Assembly: GCF_019083995.1 (NCBI RefSeq)
Contig: NZ_JAHRCU010000003.1
Span: forward strand, 296,589-360,588
DNA: 64,000 nucleotides
Direction of reading: 5' to 3'
From: Roseococcus sp. SDR
Lineage (GTDB): Bacteria > Pseudomonadota > Alphaproteobacteria > Acetobacterales > Acetobacteraceae
Shown here: positions 60,252 through 64,000 of the stretch, one piece after another
How the letters are laid out: every line of letters starts with the position of its first letter
Position numbering within the stretch: the stretch's first letter is position 1
Notes under the pieces: model-generated
What the model was told of the DNA's origin: nothing
The model's input: the letters and a program-made list of their open reading frames with translations, nothing else
Databases searched by the model: none
Position numbers and translations under genes: made by a program

Positions 60252-61060
60252 CGCGGGTCACGCCCGGCCAGCAATTGCAGGCCGAGCACCAGCGCGAACA
60301 GGCAGAGCGCCGGCGCCAGCATCGCGAGAGGCGCCTCATCGTAATAGGGCAGCAGCTCCACCATCATCAGGCCCCATTCCGCGGTCGGCGGGCGCAGGCC
60401 GATGCCGATGAAGCCGAGCGCGCCGACCGCCAGCACCGCGCCCGCGCAGCCGAAGGCCGCAAGTGTCCCGAAGAGCGGCATCATCTCCGGCAGCACATGG
60501 CGCCGCAGAACATGCCATGGCCCGAAGCCGAGCAGCCGCGCGGCCTCGACCGCGGGCGAGGCGAGCAGCGCGGCGGAGGCCGCGCGCGTCACGCGGAACC
60601 ACTCCACCCACATCGCCAGCGACAGGCCGATGAAGAGCGGCCAGAAGGCCCCCGGCGCCAGGGCCACCACCAGCAGCACGAGCAGCAGGCCGGGAAGCGC
60701 GAGCACGGCATCGCCAAATCCCGACAGGACGCGATCGGTCCAGCCGCCGGCCCAGGCCGCCAGCAGGCCAAGCAGGATGCCGGGCAACGCCGCGGCGGCC
60801 ACGGCGGCGGCGCCGAGCGAGACCGAAAGCCGCGCCGCATGCACCAGCCGCACCAGCACGGACCGGCCCAGATGGTCGCGCCCGAGCAACGCCTCGGCGG
60901 AGGGCGGCTGCAAGACGGCCGAGAGGTCCTGGCGCGTCGGGCTGCCCTCGACCAGGAGCGGGCCGAGGACGGCCATCGCGACGACAAGCCCGACCAGGGT
61001 CGCGCCAAGGACGCGCGCGGGTGCGAGGCCGCGGGCCGATCCCCGCCGCAGCCCGCGCAT
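60248..61060 (-). CDS. Peptide/nickel-type ABC transporter permease (DppC/NikC-like)
   Basis: A 270-residue permease. First helix GATLVGLVVAMAVLGPLLVEG (about 19-39), then a periplasmic segment with the DppC-type sequence PSAEALLGRDHLGRSVLVRLVHAAR. The EAA loop lies around ARLLGFGPWHVLRRHVLPEMMP. About six helices in total. It starts overlapping the DppB-like stop and ends overlapping the ATPase start. Confidence 0.92.
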   Translation of the reverse strand: MRGLRRGSARGLAPARVLGATLVGLVVAMAVLGPLLVEGSPTRQDLSAVLQPPSAEALLGRDHLGRSVLVRLVHAARLSVSLGAAAVAAAALPGILLGLLAAWAGGWTDRVLSGFGDAVLALPGLLLVLLVVALAPGAFWPLFIGLSLAMWVEWFRVTRAASAALLASPAVEAARLLGFGPWHVLRRHVLPEMMPLFGTLAAFGCAGAVLAVGALGFIGIGLRPPTAEWGLMMVELLPYYDEAPLAMLAPALCLFALVLGLQLLAGRDPR

Positions 61061-61998
61061 CAGCGGCGCCTCGGATCAAGGGCGATCATGGCGAGATCGG
61101 TCGCGGCGTTCAGCGCCACGAAGATCAGCCCCAGCGACAGCGCGGTGCCCTGCAGCATCGGCACGTCGCGCGCGGCGATCGCATGCGAGAGCGCATGGCC
61201 GATCCCGGGCCAGCCGAACAGGCTCTCGACCACCACGACACCCTCGACCAGCAGCGCGAGCTGGACCCCGAGATAGGCGAGGACCGGCACCGCGGCGTTG
61301 CGCGGCACATGCTGCCACACCGCCTGGGCGCGGGTCAGGCCGCGCAGCAGGGCGAAGCGGAAGAAGGGCGCGCTGGTGACCGCCACGGTGGCATCGCGCG
61401 CCACCCGCGCCGAGGCCGCGGCCAGGCCGAGGCCCAGCGCCAGGGCCGGGAGGATGATGTTCTCCGCCTCATGGAAGCCCGCCACCGGCAGCCAGCCCAG
61501 CGCCACGCCGAAGACCAGCATCAGCCCGATGCCCAGCGCGAAGACCGGCATGGCCCGCAACGCCGCCGCGCCGACCATCCCCGCCTGGTCCACCACGCCG
61601 CCGGGCCGCAAGCCGGCGAAAAGCCCCAGGATGGGCCCGATGACCAGCGCGATCGCCAGGGCGGCGAGCGCCAGCATCAGGGAGTGGCCGAGCTGATAGG
61701 CGACCTCCGCCACCACCCGCTCGCCCGTCACCAGCGAGGCGCCGAGGTCGCCCCTCGCCAGCCGCCCCACCCAGGCCGCGAATTGTTCGATCGCCGGGCG
61801 ATCCAGGCCGAGCTCGGCGCGCACCGCATCGGCGGCTGCGGCGGTGACACGGTCATAGCCGTAGCGGCCCTCCGCGATGCGCAGCGCCTGGTCCCCGGGC
61901 AGGATCCGCACCAGCGTGAAGCACAGCGCACTGACCAGAATGACCACCAGCGCGGCCTGCACAGCCCGCCGCAGCAGGGCGCGGGCTACTCCACCCAT
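61060..61998 (-). CDS. Peptide/nickel-type ABC transporter permease (DppB/NikB-like)
   Basis: A 312-residue permease with an N-terminal helix (AVQAALVVILVSALCFTLVRILPGD, about 13-37) containing the DppB-type R-I-L-P-G-D segment. A periplasmic stretch and five more helices follow; the EAA loop is RGLTRAQAVWQHVPRNAAVPVLAYLG, then VEGVVVVESLFGWPGIGHAL. The 5' end overlaps the binding-protein gene by 13 bases, keeping the operon tight. Confidence 0.93.
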   Translation of the reverse strand: MGGVARALLRRAVQAALVVILVSALCFTLVRILPGDQALRIAEGRYGYDRVTAAAADAVRAELGLDRPAIEQFAAWVGRLARGDLGASLVTGERVVAEVAYQLGHSLMLALAALAIALVIGPILGLFAGLRPGGVVDQAGMVGAAALRAMPVFALGIGLMLVFGVALGWLPVAGFHEAENIILPALALGLGLAAASARVARDATVAVTSAPFFRFALLRGLTRAQAVWQHVPRNAAVPVLAYLGVQLALLVEGVVVVESLFGWPGIGHALSHAIAARDVPMLQGTALSLGLIFVALNAATDLAMIALDPRRR

Positions 61999-63503
61999 CG
62001 CATCGCCGCGATCCGGTAGGAGAGCTCCAGCGGGTCCACGCTGACATTCGCCAAACGGCGAGAGATGGCGACGCGGAGGTCGTACCAGGCCACCGGGATG
62101 ACTGGCATCTCGGCCTGGAGAATGGCCGAGGCGCGCTGGCGCAGCGCGGCGCGCTCCGCCGGGTCGGTGGTGCGCCCCAGGGCGGCGAGGCGTTCGACCA
62201 GCTCCGGCGAGGTCCAGCCCATGGCGCCCCAGTCGCCGCCCTGTGGCCCGAAATCAGCGAGCAGGGTGCCGATCGGATCGGGCACCTGGGAGAAGTTCCG
62301 CGCCATCAACCCGGCCTCCAGCGTGCCGTCGCGGTGGCCGGCCGGAATATCGCTCGACACGCCGACGGCGATCTGCATGTCGATGCCGACTTCGCGCAGG
62401 GATTCCTGGATCGCCGCCGCGACGACCGGCAGTTCCGGCCGTGTCGAGAAGGTGCGCAGCGTGAAGCGGAAGGGGTGGCCGTCGCGCGTGAGAATCCCAC
62501 CCGGCCCGGCGGTCCAGCCGGCCGCGGCCAGCAGCCGGCGGGCCTCGGCCGGATCGCGGCGCAGCGGTGCCAGGCCGGCGACATGCCATTCCGCCAGCGT
62601 GGGCGGGAAGAATTGCGTGGCCGCCGCCCCGGGCGAGCGCAGGATGCCGCGCGCGATGCCGTCCCGGTCGATCGCGAGGCTGACGGCCTGGCGCGCCCGG
62701 ACATCGGCGAAGATCGGCAGGCCCGCATTGAGCTTGATCGTCTGCGTGCGCGGGATCGGCATGACCCGCACTTCGACGCGGGGCGAGCGACGGAGCCGGT
62801 CGGTTCCGGCGGGATCCAGGGTGAAGGCCAGATCGGCCCGCCCGCTCTCCGCCATGAGGGCGCGGGTCTCGCCGCGGGGCACCGATTCATAGATCGCGCG
62901 CGCGATGGCCGGCCGGGGTCCGCCATTCCAGCCCTCGAAGCGCTCGACCTCGAAGCGGAAGGGGGGCTGGAAACCGACCAGACGATACGGGCCGGTGCCG
63001 ATGAGGGCGCGAATGCCGCCGGCCTCGTCCCAGGAGGCCGGGGCGAGGATCTGTGCCGAGGATTCGGCCAGGAAGGCCAGGAGCGGCGTGAAGGGCGTGG
63101 AGGTCCGCAACTCCACCACGCGCGGCCCGTCGGCGGTGATGCTGGTGAGCGGCGCATTGGCCAGCGGGCCCGGCTTCGACCGCGCCCGAAGCAGCGAGGC
63201 CGCGACGGCCTCGGCCAGGACCGGGCTGCCATCATGGAAGGTCGCGCCGGCCCGGATGGTCATCCGCCAGGTCAGCCGGTCCTCGGAGAGGGTCCACCCC
63301 TCGGCCAGCTGCGGCACCGGCAGGCCGCCATCATCCGCGCCGACAAGGTTCTCGGCCACGCCCATCCGGGTGAAGTTGAAGCCGTCCCGGCTTGGCTCCA
63401 TGGACTCCACATGGAAGGGCGCCACCACGCGAAGCGGCTGCTGGGCGAGGGTCGCACCCGGCCAGAGCGCCAGGGCAAGCAGCAAGAGACCAGCGCGGCG
63501 CAT
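61986..63503 (-). CDS. ABC transporter substrate-binding protein (SBP_bac_5, nickel/metallophore-like)
   Basis: A 505-residue binding protein. ATG 63503 (MRRAGLLLLALALWPGATLA) gives a clean signal peptide after GAGG; the frame also reaches an ATG at 63608 that overlaps the tonB stop, but that would put 35 residues, including the Zur-like site, before the signal. Mature segments: LRVVAPFHVESMEPSRDGFNFTRMGVAENLVGAD, PQLAEGWTLSEDRLTWRMTIRAGATFHDGSPV, SLAIDRDGIARGIL. Such NikA/CntA-like proteins bind nickel chelates, metallophores or peptides. The neighbours (tonB, possible Zur site) favour a metal complex. Confidence 0.9.
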   Translation of the reverse strand: MRRAGLLLLALALWPGATLAQQPLRVVAPFHVESMEPSRDGFNFTRMGVAENLVGADDGGLPVPQLAEGWTLSEDRLTWRMTIRAGATFHDGSPVLAEAVAASLLRARSKPGPLANAPLTSITADGPRVVELRTSTPFTPLLAFLAESSAQILAPASWDEAGGIRALIGTGPYRLVGFQPPFRFEVERFEGWNGGPRPAIARAIYESVPRGETRALMAESGRADLAFTLDPAGTDRLRRSPRVEVRVMPIPRTQTIKLNAGLPIFADVRARQAVSLAIDRDGIARGILRSPGAAATQFFPPTLAEWHVAGLAPLRRDPAEARRLLAAAGWTAGPGGILTRDGHPFRFTLRTFSTRPELPVVAAAIQESLREVGIDMQIAVGVSSDIPAGHRDGTLEAGLMARNFSQVPDPIGTLLADFGPQGGDWGAMGWTSPELVERLAALGRTTDPAERAALRQRASAILQAEMPVIPVAWYDLRVAISRRLANVSVDPLELSYRIAAMRWVE

Positions 63504-63528
63504 GTTCCTCAGCCCAGCCATTTCTGGT

Positions 63529-63541
63529 GAAATGTTATAAC
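63529..63541. promoter_or_regulatory. Zur-like binding half-site upstream of the ABC operon
   Basis: GAAATGTTATAAC matches the left 13 positions of the proteobacterial Zur box (GAAATGTTATAACATTTC); the other half is degenerate (TCAGC). It is an isolated AT-rich patch in GC-rich DNA, 26 bases before the binding-protein ATG, between tonB and the ABC genes. Zinc-dependent repression is inferred. Confidence 0.45.
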
Positions 63542-63604
63542 TCAGCATCCCCCCAGGACAAGCCGAGGGCTCCGGACGCCGCAGGGCGCGGCCAGCCAGT
63601 TCCC

Positions 63605-64000
63605 TCATCGCAGCGAGAACCGCACGGGGACGACCAGTTCAACCGGATCACCCGGCAGCTCGGGCGGGGGTGGCGGCAAGGGGGAGGCGCGCTCGATCAT
63701 CCGCAACACGGCGGCATCGAGATCCTCATGCCCGCTGCTCCGCTCGATGCGGAAGGCCGCCACCGTCCCATCACGCCGCATCGCGAAGCGCAGCAGCGTG
63801 ACACCCTCGGCACGGCGGTAGCGTGCCGCGGAGGGATACTCCTTGTGCCGGTCGAGCGCGGCCAGGAGGCGGCCGACATAATTGGCAGGCGGCTGCCGGG
63901 CCACGGGCGCGGGTGCGGCGGCTGCCGACGCCGCCGCGGTGGCCACGGGCGGAGGCGCGGCGGTGGACGCTGCCACCGGCGCGGGGCGCGGCGGGCTGGG
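63605..64000 (-). CDS. tonB: Energy transducer TonB, C-terminal part (partial)
   Basis: The frame is open to the window edge. A Pro/Ala-rich linker (PSPPRPAPVAAST, PPPVATAAASAAAAPAPV) leads to the TonB C-terminal domain: NYVGRLLAALDRHKEYPSAARYRRAEGVTLLRFAMRRDGTVAAFRIERSSGHEDLDAAVLRMIERASPLPPPP and the final strand VELVVPVRFSLR. TonB passes proton-motive energy to outer-membrane receptors. Upstream exbB/exbD or a receptor would lie beyond the window. Its stop overlaps an ATG of the next frame, so it may be partly co-transcribed with the ABC genes. Confidence 0.92.
   Translation of the reverse strand, partial: PSPPRPAPVAASTAAPPPVATAAASAAAAPAPVARQPPANYVGRLLAALDRHKEYPSAARYRRAEGVTLLRFAMRRDGTVAAFRIERSSGHEDLDAAVLRMIERASPLPPPPPELPGDPVELVVPVRFSLR

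Noticed and set aside
1..64000. CRISPR array, tRNA, rRNA or riboswitch
   Set aside because: No regularly spaced repeats, clover-leaf or rRNA-like sequence, or known aptamer core was recognised on either strand.

Overview
The window is GC-rich, carries long antisense open frames typical of biased codon use, and has an alphaproteobacterial-type LexA. It is packed with solute uptake systems of the Bug/TTT, TRAP, NitT/TauT ABC and peptide/nickel ABC classes. This profile fits a metabolically versatile alphaproteobacterium, most likely an Acetobacteraceae (Roseomonas-like) chromosome. The family assignment is an inference from gene content and composition, not from a marker gene. No rRNA, tRNA, CRISPR array or intact insertion sequence was found.

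Layout. (1) 1-5402, + strand: an overlapping catabolic operon with a four-carbon sugar-acid kinase (partial), a PdxA-type dehydrogenase, an iron alcohol dehydrogenase, a cytoplasmic sialidase-like protein, a DHDPS-family aldolase/lyase and a Bug receptor. (2) 5403-7220: a lower-GC lexA gene between two non-coding stretches. (3) 7221-13205: a signalling cassette made of a periplasmic DctP-like binding protein, a hybrid histidine kinase, an atypical OmpR-type regulator and a GH8 endoglucanase. The first and last transcription units share an upstream element placed at the same distance from both start codons. The phosphorelay has lost key residues: Asp to Glu in the regulator and His to Arg in the kinase HPt. 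(4) 13245-20435: a Bug receptor, a divergent hydantoinase/oxoprolinase B-A pair with a Cys-less isochorismatase-fold protein and a flavoprotein, then an exact 64-bp tandem duplication and a DUF1622 membrane protein. (5) 21097-28639: an SDR facing an eight-gene minus-strand operon (GntR, cupin, NIPSNAP, lambda-crystallin-type dehydrogenase, TRAP dctQ-dctM-dctP, hydrolase), preceded by a TetR regulator. (6) 28698-38024: a second hydantoinase/oxoprolinase A-B pair with a NitT/TauT ABC importer, an enoyl-CoA hydratase homologue and a carbamoylase-family amidase. A RutR-like palindrome lies between the TetR gene and this operon, suggesting hydantoin or pyrimidine-type nitrogen compounds.

(7) 38025-46729: a zone of gene decay around an EmrAB-type efflux locus with its MarR regulator. 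It holds a MarR fragment, a luciferase-like monooxygenase fragment that supplies the antisense of the efflux pump's tail, an NHLM-type HlyD gene interrupted by two in-frame TAG codons, Dps, and a 101-bp element bounded by perfect 20-bp inverted repeats. (8) 46730-52106: a YcaC-like hydrolase, a haloperoxidase-like hydrolase, XapX, a YtcJ-like amidohydrolase and an MFS/monooxygenase-domain fusion. (9) 52239-58233: a large wHTH-ATPase-TPR regulator, an SDR, a solute-binding protein and an AraC regulator. (10) 58640-64000, minus strand: tonB (partial) followed by a peptide/nickel-type ABC importer with a fused double ATPase. A Zur-like half-palindrome sits just upstream of the binding-protein gene, which suggests metal or metallophore uptake.

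The best candidate for an undescribed system is the ligand-sensor/kinase/regulator/GH8 cassette at 7169-13205. The double loss of phosphotransfer residues and the shared promoter element suggest a self-contained, unconventional switch for a cellulase-type enzyme.
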